DNA of 64,000 nt from Mordavella massiliensis. GTDB taxonomy: Bacteria > Bacillota > Clostridia > Lachnospirales > Lachnospiraceae. Each line of letters begins with the position of its first letter. Position 1 is the first letter of the stretch. A program made the position numbers and the translations under genes. Below, in pieces: positions 6,908 through 15,638 of this stretch. The notes beneath the pieces were generated by a model. It was not told the origin of the DNA and did no database searches. It saw nothing but the letters and a program-made list of their open reading frames with translations. The stretch is from the NCBI RefSeq assembly GCF_016901695.1, contig NZ_JACJKS010000005.1, positions 62,001-126,000 of the forward strand, read 5' to 3'.

Positions 6908-8524
6908 ATGTTAAGACAAGCCACCCAAAACCTCATTACCGCCCTTTATCCGAGATTGTCCCACGAGGATGAATTGCAAGGCGAGAGTAATTCCATATCG
7001 AACCAAAAAAGGATACTCGAAACCTACGCAAAACAGAACGGCTTTACCAATCTGCGCTGGTACACCGACGACGGTTTTTCCGGCGCGAACTTCCAGCGGC
7101 CCGGATTTCAAGCCATGCTTGCGGACATTGAAGCCGGGAAAGTGGGTACGGTCATCGTCAAGGACATGAGCCGGTTAGGGCGAAACTACTTGCAGGTAGG
7201 GTTTTACACGGAAATGCTGTTCCCTCAAAAGGGTGTGCGTTTTATCGCTGTCAACGATAATGTGGACAGTGCCAGCGAGGGCATGGACAACGATTTTACC
7301 CCGCTGCGAAATCTGTTCAATGAATGGCTGGTGAGAGATACGAGCAAGAAAATCAAGGCAGTGAAAAAGTCAAAAGGCATGAGCGGCAAGCCTGTTACCA
7401 GCAAGCCGGTTTACGGCTATGTGATGGACGAGGACGAGAATTTTATTATAGACGAGGAAGCCGCCCCGGTGGTGCAGCAGATTTACCAGCTTTGCCTTGC
7501 CGGGAACGGCCCGACCAAGATTGCCCGTATGCTGACGGAGCAGCAAATCCCCACGCCGGGGACGCTGGAATATCAGCGGACAGGCAGCACCCGCCGTTAT
7601 CACCCAGGCTATGAGTGCAAATGGGCGACCAACACCGTCGTTCATATCCTCGAAAACCGAGAGTACACCGGATGTCTGGTGAACTTCAAAACGGAAAAGC
7701 CTTCTTATAAGGTCAAGCACAGCATAGAGAACCCCGTCGAGAAGCAGGCCATTTTCGAGAACCACCATGAGCCGATCATCGACAAGGAAACATGGGAACG
7801 GGTGCAGGAGTTACGCAAACAGCGCAAACGCCCGAACCGCTACGATGAAGTGGGGCTGTTCTCCGGGATTTTGTTCTGCGCCGACTGCGGCCATGTGCTG
7901 TATCAGCAGCGGTATCAGAACAAAGACCGCAAACAGGACTGCTACATCTGCGGCAGCTACAAGAAGCGCACCCGCAACTGTACGGCGCACTTTATCCGCA
8001 CCGATCTGTTGACCGCTGGTGTCCTGGCAAATCTCCGGCAAGTGACCGAATACGCAGCCAAGCATGAGAGCCGGTTTGTGAAACTACTTGTCCAGCAGAA
8101 CGAGATCGGCGGCAAGCGAAAGACCGCCGCAGCCATCAAGCAGCTTGAACAGGCGCAGGAACGCATTTCTGAAATCAGCCGCATTATCAAGCGGCTGTAT
8201 GAGGACAATGTAAACGGCAAAATCAGCGATGAGCGTTTCATGGAACTGTCGGCTGACTACGAAGCCGAGCAAGCGGAGCTGAAAAAGAGAGCCGCCGCCC
8301 TGCAAGCCGAACTGGACAAGTCACAGGCAGCTACCGTCAACGCCGAGAAATTTATGGGCATTGTCCGCAAGCACCTTGCCTTTGAAGAACTGACCCCCAC
8401 TCTCTTGCGGGAAATGATCGAGAAAATTGTGGTGCATGAGTGCAGCTATGATGAGAACGGCACCCGCAGGCAGGACATTGAGATTTATTACAGCTTTGTC
8501 GGCAAGATTGACTTGCCCGAATAA
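6908..8524 (+). CDS. Large serine recombinase (TnpX-like, DUF4368 tail)
   Basis: A 538-residue protein. The resolvase-type catalytic domain (about 1-150) has ALYPRLSHEDE, the S-x-x-x-Q segment SNSISNQKR and KDMSRLGRNYLQVG. A recombinase DNA-binding domain follows (about 165-290). A zinc ribbon comes next (CADCGHVLYQQ then CYICGSYKKRTRNCTAHFI), then a coiled coil and a DUF4368-like end (LLREMIEKIVVHECSY). It should excise and integrate the element through a circular intermediate. The SD is cggaggat. Position at the right edge of the mobilization module fits this role. Confidence 0.92.
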   Translation: MLRQATQNLITALYPRLSHEDELQGESNSISNQKRILETYAKQNGFTNLRWYTDDGFSGANFQRPGFQAMLADIEAGKVGTVIVKDMSRLGRNYLQVGFYTEMLFPQKGVRFIAVNDNVDSASEGMDNDFTPLRNLFNEWLVRDTSKKIKAVKKSKGMSGKPVTSKPVYGYVMDEDENFIIDEEAAPVVQQIYQLCLAGNGPTKIARMLTEQQIPTPGTLEYQRTGSTRRYHPGYECKWATNTVVHILENREYTGCLVNFKTEKPSYKVKHSIENPVEKQAIFENHHEPIIDKETWERVQELRKQRKRPNRYDEVGLFSGILFCADCGHVLYQQRYQNKDRKQDCYICGSYKKRTRNCTAHFIRTDLLTAGVLANLRQVTEYAAKHESRFVKLLVQQNEIGGKRKTAAAIKQLEQAQERISEISRIIKRLYEDNVNGKISDERFMELSADYEAEQAELKKRAAALQAELDKSQAATVNAEKFMGIVRKHLAFEELTPTLLREMIEKIVVHECSYDENGTRRQDIEIYYSFVGKIDLPE

Positions 8525-8532
8525 CCGCCCGA

Positions 8533-8565
8533 CCTATCCGACACAATGGCCAAGTGTCGGATAGG
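8533..8565 (+). terminator. Hairpin after recombinase gene
   Basis: CCTATCCGACA (8533-8543) and TGTCGGATAGG (8555-8565) form a perfect 11-bp stem with an 11-base loop, nine bases after the recombinase stop. A T-run follows only about 11 bases later (attttttt-like). It is probably a transcript-end hairpin; it could also mark an end of the element. Confidence 0.55.
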
Positions 8566-8715
8566 AACGGCAAAATTTTTTGCACTTCTATTGCTTCTTT
8601 ATCACACATAAGCAAAAAGCCAGGGCATGAAACAGCTTATGGCTGATTAGATGTAACAAAAGCGAAGAAAGGAAAAGCACAATCCAGACGGAACCGGCGG
8701 TGCGGTCAAGAAATA

Positions 8716-8744
8716 TTGTGGAAACACAAGATTTTTGCTATAAT
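8716..8744 (+). promoter_or_regulatory. Sigma-A-type promoter of XRE/CPBP genes
   Basis: TTGTGG (8716-8721), 17-bp spacer, TATAAT (8739-8744). It lies 42 bases before the start of the small HTH regulator and fits a vegetative promoter for the two-gene unit. Confidence 0.7.
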
Positions 8745-8786
8745 GGAAGTAGAATACTTGACAACGAGGAGAAAGGCGGGAAGCCT

Positions 8787-9011
8787 ATGCACATTAGTTA
8801 TCAGCCACTATGGAACACATTGAAAGAGCGTGGCATGAGGAAAGAGGATTTGCGGCTTGCCGCCGGTCTAACCACTAATATGATTGCTAACATGGGCAAG
8901 GATGAGCATATCAGTATGAAAACGCTACTGCGTATCTGCGAGGCCCTGAATTGTGGTATTTTGGATGTGATTAAGTTGGAGCAGGACGAAAATAATCAAA
9001 GCGAAGAATAA
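8787..9011 (+). CDS. Cro/CI (XRE)-family small regulator
   Basis: A 74-residue single-domain HTH protein: LWNTLKERGMRKEDLRLAAGLTTNMIANMGK, then ISMKTLLRICEALNCGILDVI, the classic Cro/CI pattern in the form that lacks extra domains. The start at ATG follows a gaaaggcggg SD. It lies 34 bases upstream of the CPBP gene and shares its promoter, so it may control the pair. Confidence 0.85.
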   Translation: MHISYQPLWNTLKERGMRKEDLRLAAGLTTNMIANMGKDEHISMKTLLRICEALNCGILDVIKLEQDENNQSEE

Positions 9012-9045
9012 AACAAATCCTAATTTGAAAAGGAGATATACTGAA

Positions 9046-9783
9046 TTGGATACTAAACGGTTAGCAAAATTTCTTATAATTACATTTGTTATTACAGGGA
9101 TAGCCTGGTCTGGACTTGCTGTGTTAACGAGTTTAAATATTATCCCATTTTCGCATCCTTTAGGCACTATTTTACATATTATAGGAGGATTTGGACCGAC
9201 AATAGCAACTTTCTTTGTCTTAGAAGAAAAAAACACGGTTAAATCTATATTAGATTTTATTTTTGGCTACAGAAAGAAATCATTGATTTTTCTGTTTTTA
9301 TTTTCTATTTTTGAAATACTGACAATAGGTTTATCGTCAATGGAATTAAATTCCGCATTACCATGGTATTTGATGCCTTTAATCTTTCTTCAAGCAACAT
9401 TTATATATGGCGGCGAAGAAGAATTAGGTTGGAGAGGTGTTATGCAGCCTTTATTAGAGGAAAAATTGAATTTTCCTATAGCCACAATCATTACGGGTGT
9501 TGTATGGGGAATTTGGCATATTCCCCTTTGGTTTGTAAATGGCTCATCGCAACAAAATATGCCATTTCTCTTTTTCTTAGCGTTAGCTGTTATACTGAGC
9601 TTTTGGCTGGCGACAATTTACAAAAAAACGAAATGTGTTTTTGCTTGTAGTGTTTTTCATGGATTGACAAATACTCTTTTATCTATATTTATAATTAAAG
9701 TGAATGTTCTATTGGTAATAGGACTGATTGCTATGCTTGTATATTCAATATATTTATGGTATTGTGGAGAAGCAAAACAATAA
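9046..9783 (+). CDS. CPBP/CAAX-type intramembrane metalloprotease
   Basis: About 245 residues, mostly hydrophobic with roughly seven to eight membrane segments. It holds the family motifs EEELGWRG (E-E-x-x-x-R), WHIPLW and a late FHGLTNT histidine, the glutamyl/His residues of the CPBP (Abi) protease family. I chose TTG 9046 because aaaaggaga lies 10 bases upstream; an in-frame TTG at 9025 precedes that SD. It is AT-rich and located next to the XRE regulator. Such genes are often linked to bacteriocin immunity, but no bacteriocin gene is visible. Confidence 0.85.
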   Translation: MDTKRLAKFLIITFVITGIAWSGLAVLTSLNIIPFSHPLGTILHIIGGFGPTIATFFVLEEKNTVKSILDFIFGYRKKSLIFLFLFSIFEILTIGLSSMELNSALPWYLMPLIFLQATFIYGGEEELGWRGVMQPLLEEKLNFPIATIITGVVWGIWHIPLWFVNGSSQQNMPFLFFLALAVILSFWLATIYKKTKCVFACSVFHGLTNTLLSIFIIKVNVLLVIGLIAMLVYSIYLWYCGEAKQ

Positions 9784-10058
9784 ATTCCAGTTCTCAGATG
9801 ACGATTTTTATGGGATTTAATAACTGTTATATTTTGTTATAGAAATCTCGTCAAACCCTTGAAAACACTAGACTTTTCACTGGTGTCCTTTCCATTACAT
9901 CTTGTATCGTGTTATATCGTTCTACCCTTGTTTATGAACCCGCATAAGGGAAAAAATAAGGGAAAGAAAATCTGGCAACAACTTATAACAGTTTATGAAA
10001 ATGGCAGTTGGAACTGGATGGAATGCTTATAATACATTTTCAAGAAAGGACTGATAAG
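9784..10058. other. AT-rich intergenic stretch, no gene supported
   Basis: This 275-base gap has no SD-preceded reading frame. One frame just before the next gene reads KIWQQLITVYENGSWNW, which looks like a degraded coding remnant. No clear promoter or terminator is seen. Confidence 0.4.
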
Positions 10059-10298
10059 ATGAGATTGATATATGCAGATTATAACCCTCAAACGAACAGT
10101 ATTGATGTGACTACATTTGAGAATTACATATTACGAATTGATTGTAACGAGGCAGAGGATGGTTTGAAAACTACACCTTGCTCACAAAATCCACTTAATG
10201 CTTTAGCAATAGATGAGCCACTTGAGTATGCAAGATTGGCTTTAGATGGCGAAATGCAAGCGTGGATGGATGCGATTGATAGTTTGGAAGTTTGGTGA
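10059..10298 (+). CDS. Small DUF6061-like protein
   Basis: A 79-residue acidic protein starting at ATG behind aagaaaggactgataag. The pattern RLIYADYNPQTNSIDVTTFEN, LRIDCNE and a late PLEYARLALDGEMQAWMD resembles small hypothetical proteins of Clostridia mobile elements that I associate with DUF6061; this is from memory and tentative. No function is known. Confidence 0.55.
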   Translation: MRLIYADYNPQTNSIDVTTFENYILRIDCNEAEDGLKTTPCSQNPLNALAIDEPLEYARLALDGEMQAWMDAIDSLEVW

Positions 10299-10405
10299 TT
10301 TCAATAAGTGATTTTTCCTATGAAGTGCAGGTAGAATATATAGACCTGAAGTGATAGAATAAAACCAAATTTTCATGCATTATTGAAATAAAAGATAAAA
10401 AGTGT

Positions 10406-10434
10406 TTGACAACCGAAATAAAAAATGATAACAT
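10406..10434 (+). promoter_or_regulatory. Sigma-A promoter upstream of riboswitch
   Basis: TTGACA (10406-10411), 17-bp spacer, TAACAT (10429-10434) preceded by an extended -10 TG (10426-10427). Transcription would start about 10441, just before the aptamer at 10453. Confidence 0.75.
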
Positions 10435-10452
10435 CTCTCTATGTAAAATTCC

Positions 10453-10535
10453 CATGAGGGAGTAGCAAGCGTATAACGTAGCAAGTCAACATACTGACCT
10501 CTTGGTCTGGCTTGTTTTAAATTGCGAGACTCATG
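10453..10535 (+). promoter_or_regulatory. yybP-ykoY-type (Mn2+) riboswitch aptamer
   Basis: Closing stem CATGAG (10453-10458) pairs perfectly with CTCATG (10530-10535). Directly inside the 5' strand is GGGAGTAGC and inside the 3' strand GCGAGAC, the two conserved sequences that define the yybP-ykoY aptamer. Between them a second helix is possible (GCAAG with CTTGT, GACC with GGTC). The family senses Mn2+ and usually controls manganese exporters or related transporters. A terminator lies 44 bases downstream. Confidence 0.8.
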
Positions 10536-10578
10536 TATAGCTCAAACTATACGTGAAGTCTATGTATTTGACACATGT

Positions 10579-10616
10579 ACCCAAGTATAGTTTTAAAGCT
10601 GTACTTGGGTTTTTTA
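10579..10616 (+). terminator. Terminator in riboswitch expression platform
   Basis: ACCCAAGTATAG (10579-10590) pairs with CTGTACTTGGGT (10599-10610), then a run of T to 10615. It sits between the aptamer and the ABC ATPase start at 10670, so it probably forms the off state. The stretch 10534-10570 (GTATAGCTCAAACTATAC hairpin, then GAAGTC) may supply the alternative pairing. Confidence 0.85.
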
Positions 10617-10669
10617 TATTTCATAGGAATTTTCCACGAAATAAAAATTTACGACCGGGAGGTAGAAAA

Positions 10670-11368
10670 ATGTTTATCACATTGAAAAACGCAACAAAAA
10701 AGTATGGTGAAGGTGAATCGCTTGTTTATGCATTGGATCATGCGAATCTGGAAATTGAGAAGGGTGAGATTTGTGTTATCTTAGGACCATCCGGCTCAGG
10801 TAAGTCTACTTTGCTGAATATGCTCGGAGGTTTGGATCACTTGGATGAGGGTGAAATTATTATAGGAGAGAGGAATCTTTCAGGTTACAAAAACAATAAA
10901 CTTACAGAGTATCGCAAGGAAGATGTGGGATTTGTATTTCAGTTTTATAATTTGATTCCGGATTTGACAGTGGCTGAAAATATTGAAGTTGTATCAGATA
11001 TCTCGAAGAATCCTTTGAATGTTGACGAAGTATTGGAAGCAATGGGAATGGAAAAATATCGTTATCGTTTCCCGAAGGAACTTTCCGGTGGTCAGCAGCA
11101 GCGTGTTGCCATTGCGAGAGCCATTATCAAAAATCCCAAGCTTTTGTTGTGTGATGAGTTGACAGGTGCCTTAGATACCAAATCTTCTAAAACTGTTTTG
11201 GAGTTTATTGAAAAAATCAATAAATTATATAACACCACAACGGTTATTATTACCCACAACGAAGCAATTGCCCAAATGGCAGACCGCATTATTTATATCA
11301 AAGACGGAAAAGTACAGGAAAACAGAATAAATACCGAAAAGATATCAGCTTCGGAATTGGAACTTTAA
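10670..11368 (+). CDS. MacB/LolD-type ABC transporter ATPase
   Basis: A 232-residue ABC ATPase with Walker A GPSGSGKSTLLN, Q-loop FQFYNL, signature LSGGQQQRVAIARA, Walker B LLLCDELTGALD and a switch ITHN. The Walker B follow-on reads DEL rather than the usual DEP. Start at ATG behind gggaggtagaaaa; a longer in-frame reading would run through the terminator. It pairs with the FtsX-like permease 12 bases downstream. The family moves peptides, antibiotics or lipids, or senses them. Control by an Mn2+-type riboswitch is unusual. Confidence 0.92.
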   Translation: MFITLKNATKKYGEGESLVYALDHANLEIEKGEICVILGPSGSGKSTLLNMLGGLDHLDEGEIIIGERNLSGYKNNKLTEYRKEDVGFVFQFYNLIPDLTVAENIEVVSDISKNPLNVDEVLEAMGMEKYRYRFPKELSGGQQQRVAIARAIIKNPKLLLCDELTGALDTKSSKTVLEFIEKINKLYNTTTVIITHNEAIAQMADRIIYIKDGKVQENRINTEKISASELEL

Positions 11369-11380
11369 GGGAGGACGATT

Positions 11381-13603
11381 ATGAAGTTAAATAAAAGATA
11401 TTCTCGGAGTATTAAAAGCAATTTATCGTTTTATGTTTCTTCGACGATTTTAACGATAATGACATTGTTCCTGTTTTTTATGATGAATATTGCTGGTAGT
11501 GCAATATGGGAGTTCGGTGATGATTTTTTTGAAACACAGAATCTTGAACATGCCAATTTTTCAACATATCTGCCGATTTCAGAAACGGAAATAGAAGAGC
11601 TGGAAGAAGACTATTCGGTAAACTTAGAAGCACAGTATTACAGCAATATTGAGACTGATGGTGTGACTGCCAGAGTTTTTAAGAAGACAAATGAAATCAA
11701 TCTTTACAGCGTGACAGAAGGAGAAGATGTAGCGTTAAATGACGAGATTATTATTTCCGAAGGGTATGCTGTCTTTAACAAAATTTCCTTGGGGGACCAA
11801 ATAACAATTGGGGATAAGGCGTATACCATAACCGGATTTTTCCAGAGACCGGATTATTTATATATGCTTCAGAATGAAGGGGATTCTTATAAAAATGTCA
11901 CCACCTTTTATCTTGCTTATGTGACCGATGAGGAGTATGAGCATATCGGTGGCGATAATTGTATGTATCTTGTCCGTTATGAGGAAGATAATCAGGCTGA
12001 TTTCCGTAAGGCAATCAATGAAAATTATTATATGCGCACCTACATATCTGAACAGGAAAATATGCGAATTGACATGGTAAAAATGCAGGCGGAGATGTTT
12101 ACCGCTATATCATATATTATTCTAGCAGTTATGCCGTTGAGTGTAGTGGTACTTGTAATCATTGTTATCAATCGAAAAGTAAAATCCGAACAGAGATTAA
12201 TCGGTACATTAACTGCACTTGGTTATAAAAAGGGTAAATTAATGCACCATTATGCAGGTTTTGCTATGATTCCCGGATTGTTTGGCGGAATCTTTGCAGT
12301 CATTTTTGCAATGATATTTGCACAACCTTTCGGAGAGGTGTGTTTGGCGGATTATGAACCCATGCGAATAGAGTGTCAGGTTGCCCCCGTAGCAGCGGTG
12401 ATAGCAATTGTTGTACCTACGGTGATGTATGTGCTTGCGGCAATATATTCGGTGAATAAATTATTAAAGAAAGATACGGTACTTCTTTTAAACGGAAACT
12501 CAGAACAGGGTGAAAGAAACTATAAAAATATGCTGGTTAAAAACAAGATTTCTTTCCGCATTAAGTATGCAATGCGTTCTTTGATTGGCAACCCGTCCAG
12601 AACGTTTGTAGTACTTTTGGGTATTTTCTTGGGAAGTTATATTGCACTTTTGGGATATAGCTTTTTGGATACCATGGATAACACAAAGCAAAACATGGTT
12701 GATAAAATGGGTAGCTTTGAATATCAGTATGTATTGAATGAACTTGTAGAAGGAGATCCCTACGGTGGCGAACCGGTAATTATGTCTACAATGGAGAATA
12801 GAGAAGGTGAGCAGTTCAGCATTATTGGTACAACAGATAGTAATCCATATTTGCAATTGAAGGATGTTGAGGGAAATAATGTTAGCCTTGATGACGGATA
12901 TTATATTACCAGTATAATGGCAATGTTACAGGATGTTCAGACCGGAGATAAAATGATACTTTGCAATCAGCTGACTTTGGAAGAGTTTGAAATCACCGTT
13001 GCAGGAATTATCGATAACGATATGCAGAATGCATTATTCAGTAACCGGGAAAATGTTGCTAATATCATGAGTATTGATGAAGATATCAGCAATGTAGTGA
13101 TGAGCGATGTAGAACTGGATATTCCGGATTCTAAGATTATTCAAACCATTAAAAAGGCTGATGCCAAAGAGCAATTTCAGAATATGTCAAACCAAATGAA
13201 TGTTATGGTATATTTTCTGATTGGCATAGGTGCAATCATCTGCGTGGCATCTATTTATGTAGCAGTCAACATGTTGGTATCAGAGAACCGTTCGAATATA
13301 TCCATGTTGAAGGTATTAGGATACAAGGACAATCAGATTAATCAGATTGTATTAAATGTAAATCATATTTTATTACCGATTGGATTTCTTCTGAGCATTC
13401 CGTTGGTATTTGCTTCGACGAACTGGTTTATGGTTTTCCTGGCTGATTTTATCGGCGTTTTGCCCAAGGCTTATGTGGCACCGATGAGCTTTATTTATAC
13501 AGCTGTTTTGGTGTGCTGCAGTTACTTTGGTTCATTGTTCCTTTTAAGACGTAAGGTTTCCAAAGTGGATATGGTGGAAAGTCTTAAAGGGAATCGAGAA
13601 TAA
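11381..13603 (+). CDS. FtsX/MacB-type ABC permease
   Basis: A 740-residue permease. A first membrane segment is at about residues 20-42, a large extracytoplasmic part follows to about 240, then three segments (about 242-350), a fourth near 408-428, a second external part, and three C-terminal segments (about 615-725). Two FtsX domains are thus present, as in antimicrobial-peptide or lipoprotein-type exporters with a single long permease. SD gggagg precedes ATG. It is AT-rich like the ATPase gene, consistent with acquired cargo. Confidence 0.9.
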   Translation: MKLNKRYSRSIKSNLSFYVSSTILTIMTLFLFFMMNIAGSAIWEFGDDFFETQNLEHANFSTYLPISETEIEELEEDYSVNLEAQYYSNIETDGVTARVFKKTNEINLYSVTEGEDVALNDEIIISEGYAVFNKISLGDQITIGDKAYTITGFFQRPDYLYMLQNEGDSYKNVTTFYLAYVTDEEYEHIGGDNCMYLVRYEEDNQADFRKAINENYYMRTYISEQENMRIDMVKMQAEMFTAISYIILAVMPLSVVVLVIIVINRKVKSEQRLIGTLTALGYKKGKLMHHYAGFAMIPGLFGGIFAVIFAMIFAQPFGEVCLADYEPMRIECQVAPVAAVIAIVVPTVMYVLAAIYSVNKLLKKDTVLLLNGNSEQGERNYKNMLVKNKISFRIKYAMRSLIGNPSRTFVVLLGIFLGSYIALLGYSFLDTMDNTKQNMVDKMGSFEYQYVLNELVEGDPYGGEPVIMSTMENREGEQFSIIGTTDSNPYLQLKDVEGNNVSLDDGYYITSIMAMLQDVQTGDKMILCNQLTLEEFEITVAGIIDNDMQNALFSNRENVANIMSIDEDISNVVMSDVELDIPDSKIIQTIKKADAKEQFQNMSNQMNVMVYFLIGIGAIICVASIYVAVNMLVSENRSNISMLKVLGYKDNQINQIVLNVNHILLPIGFLLSIPLVFASTNWFMVFLADFIGVLPKAYVAPMSFIYTAVLVCCSYFGSLFLLRRKVSKVDMVESLKGNRE

Positions 13604-13698
13604 ATATTATTATAAATTGATAAACGTGAAGTTACATAAAAATTGGAATGTTTAGCTTTTACTTATTTTTTTAAAAATAATAGCCTTCAACGTTGTGA

Positions 13699-14820
13699 AG
13701 GGATAAAAATGGTAAAGACCATACCATTTTGAGCTTGAAGGATATTGCCCGAAATCCCAATTACTGCACAGCCGATCAGGATGCGTATGAGTATTTCTAT
13801 GAGCGCAACGGGAATATATGCAAAGACCAATCAGAGTTTGATGGAACGTATGGCTTAGCTGTCTATAATCGAACAGAACAAGAAAAGCTGGAAGATGAGG
13901 ATAGCACCTTTATTGAGCCAAAGTTTGCACAGGTCCATACAGATAAACCCATTGATGAATGGATTGTGTCTATTGGAAAGCATGAGGGCTTTATTCCAGG
14001 AAAAGAATGGGTTGAGGTCCAAGAAATCTTAGATGCCATTGAGGATAAATATAACAGGCCCCATAGAGCGACCAACGCTCTATTATCCGGCCTCCTGTAT
14101 TGTCCGATATGCGGACACCGACTCAACGTATTTCCTGAGTCCAATCGCTGGACGAACGGACAACCTCGCTTCAAGTATGGGTGTCCAAACCAGAGATATA
14201 AAAAGAGCTGTACTTTCAAACCTATTGATGGAAACAGAATGGACAGCTTTGTTCTTGAAAAAATGGCAACCGTAGCAGATGAAGCCAGTGTATATTACAC
14301 TCAAATTCTGGACACGAAGATGGAGAGCTTAATTCGCTCTGACAGCAATGAACGCGACCTTGCTTCTGCAAAAACAAAAATGGAAAAGATACAGGCCGAC
14401 ATCGCTGCCCAGGTTCGCAACATGAGAGAAGCTGATGAAAACATCCGCAGTTTCATTCAAGCGGACATATCGCAGCTCTCAGAAGAACTTTCTAAAACCA
14501 GGGATCTGATCGTTAGGCTTGAGGACGCAAAATCTTCTGAAAGCAAATCGGCTAAAGGGCTGGGAGAAATCAAAAAAATCATTTTCAGCTTTCCGGCTTT
14601 TATCGAGTCCAGCGCTTATGAAGAAAAATTGTCCTTGCTTAATACTGTGATTGAACGTATCATTATTTTAAATCACGGTAACGAACAGATCTGTCACATT
14701 TTTGTGAAAGGGACACCAAAGGATAAGTACGACGATTTTTTTGTCGGAGGGTATCTGTCACCTGAGTTCTTGACAGATACCCGTAAGCCCCAAATGTGTA
14801 ATCGAGATAGGGATAGCAAA
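13699..14820 (+). pseudogene. Serine recombinase, 5'-truncated remnant
   Basis: The reading frame opens after a stop at 13696 with RDKNGKDHTILSLKDIARNP, which is internal sequence of a large serine recombinase. The whole catalytic domain is missing. What remains is the recombinase domain (to about 14060), a zinc ribbon (LLYCPICGHRLN then YGCPNQRYKKSCTFKPI), a coiled coil (about 14300-14560) and the C-terminal end (IERIIILN). A TTG at 13729 could start a 400-residue product, but no good SD is present. Near 14,820 the frame runs into macro-domain DNA out of frame and stops at 14931. Confidence 0.8.
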
Positions 14821-14821
14821 T

Positions 14822-15235
14822 GTCATCCACTCGGCGGCCGGCATCCAGTTGCGGAACGAGTGCGCGCAGCTCATGGAGGCCCAGGGGCACGAGGAGCCTG
14901 CCGGCAGGGCGAAGATCACGAAAGGATATAACCTGCCCGCCCGCCATGTGATCCACACAGTGGGTCCTGTGGTCGGACAGCAGGTGACGGAGAGGCAGAA
15001 GGAGGAGCTGGCCTCCTGCTACCGGAGCTGCCTGAAGCTGGCGGAGAAAAGCGGGCTGAAATCCATCGCATTCTGCTGCATCTCTACGGGGGAATTCCAT
15101 TTCCCGGGGAAGCTGGCGGCCCGGATCGCTGTGGACGTGACGGACCGGTATCTGTCCGGCTCCGCTATACAGAGGGTCATCTTTGATGTATTTAAGGAGG
15201 AGGACCTGCATATCTATCAGAAGCTCTTTCAGTAA
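14822..15235 (+). pseudogene. Protein-ADP-ribose hydrolase (macro domain), 3' fragment
   Basis: In frame from about 14822 the sequence reads VIHSAAGIQLRNECAQLM, GHEEPAGRAKITKGYNLP, HVIHTVGPVV and ends FKEEDLHIYQKLFQ, matching the C-terminal half of zinc-macro protein-ADP-ribose hydrolases. The N-terminal half, which should end around C-H-R-C-I-D-N-A, is absent and replaced by the recombinase remnant. A TTG at 14849 would give only 128 residues. It is probably an integration target cut in two. Confidence 0.8.
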
Positions 15236-15274
15236 AAGCAGTTCTTAAGACTTTGTGAAAATTCCAGGAATTCC

Positions 15275-15303
15275 TTGACAAAACCGCATCGTCTGGCTAT
15301 GAT
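15275..15303 (+). promoter_or_regulatory. valS promoter
   Basis: TTGACA (15275-15280), 17-bp spacer, TATGAT (15298-15303). It lies about 15-20 bases ahead of the T-box leader. Confidence 0.85.
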
Positions 15304-15321
15304 TATCCATAGTTTATGAAA

Positions 15322-15523
15322 AAGGCGGAGAAGAAGAGGAGTACGCAGGCGTTTTCCGCTCCCCAAGAGAGGGCTGTCCACAGGCTGGGAGGCGGCCCGG
15401 AGATGAGACTGCGGAAGGTAGCTTCGGAGCCGGATGGCTGAATGGCGGCAGCAGGTAGGCTATCACGGAGTCGTTCACGTTACAGAACAGGAGAAGAGAT
15501 ACAAACAAAGGTGGTACCGCGGA
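15322..15523 (+). promoter_or_regulatory. T-box leader of valS
   Basis: The leader starts with a purine-rich stem I base (AGAAGAAGAGGAGTACG, 15330-15346) and ends with the invariant T-box AAGGTGGTACCGCGG (15508-15522) that pairs with the uncharged tRNA acceptor end. A valine specifier candidate GTA is at 15418-15420, within GCGGAAGGTA; this is not proven. Uncharged tRNA-Val would favour antitermination and raise valS transcription. Confidence 0.9.
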
Positions 15524-15532
15524 CAGATCGAT

Positions 15533-15567
15533 TCGCCCTTTACGATTGAGTGAAGGGTGATTTTTTA
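15533..15567 (+). terminator. T-box-regulated terminator
   Basis: TCGCCCTTTAC (15533-15543) pairs with GTGAAGGGTGA (15550-15560), followed by TTTTTT. It directly follows the T-box core as in classical T-box leaders. Confidence 0.85.
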
Positions 15568-15638
15568 TATTTTGCCCCTTCACCCGGCAGCCGGTGTGCT
15601 GCGCATGATGCAGAAGGATGACAATGAGGAGGAACAAC

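Noticed and set aside
8787-9783. Toxin-antitoxin pair (XRE regulator plus downstream gene)
   Set aside because: The downstream protein is a multi-pass CPBP protease-like protein, not a toxin family I recognise; only a regulator/immunity-type pair can be supported.
10553-10669. N-terminal extension of the ABC ATPase
   Set aside because: It would be translated through the riboswitch terminator; ATG 10670 has the SD and the normal family start.
14663-15211. Minus-strand 182-residue frame across the recombinase/macro junction
   Set aside because: It spans two gene remnants on the other strand and has no SD or domain.
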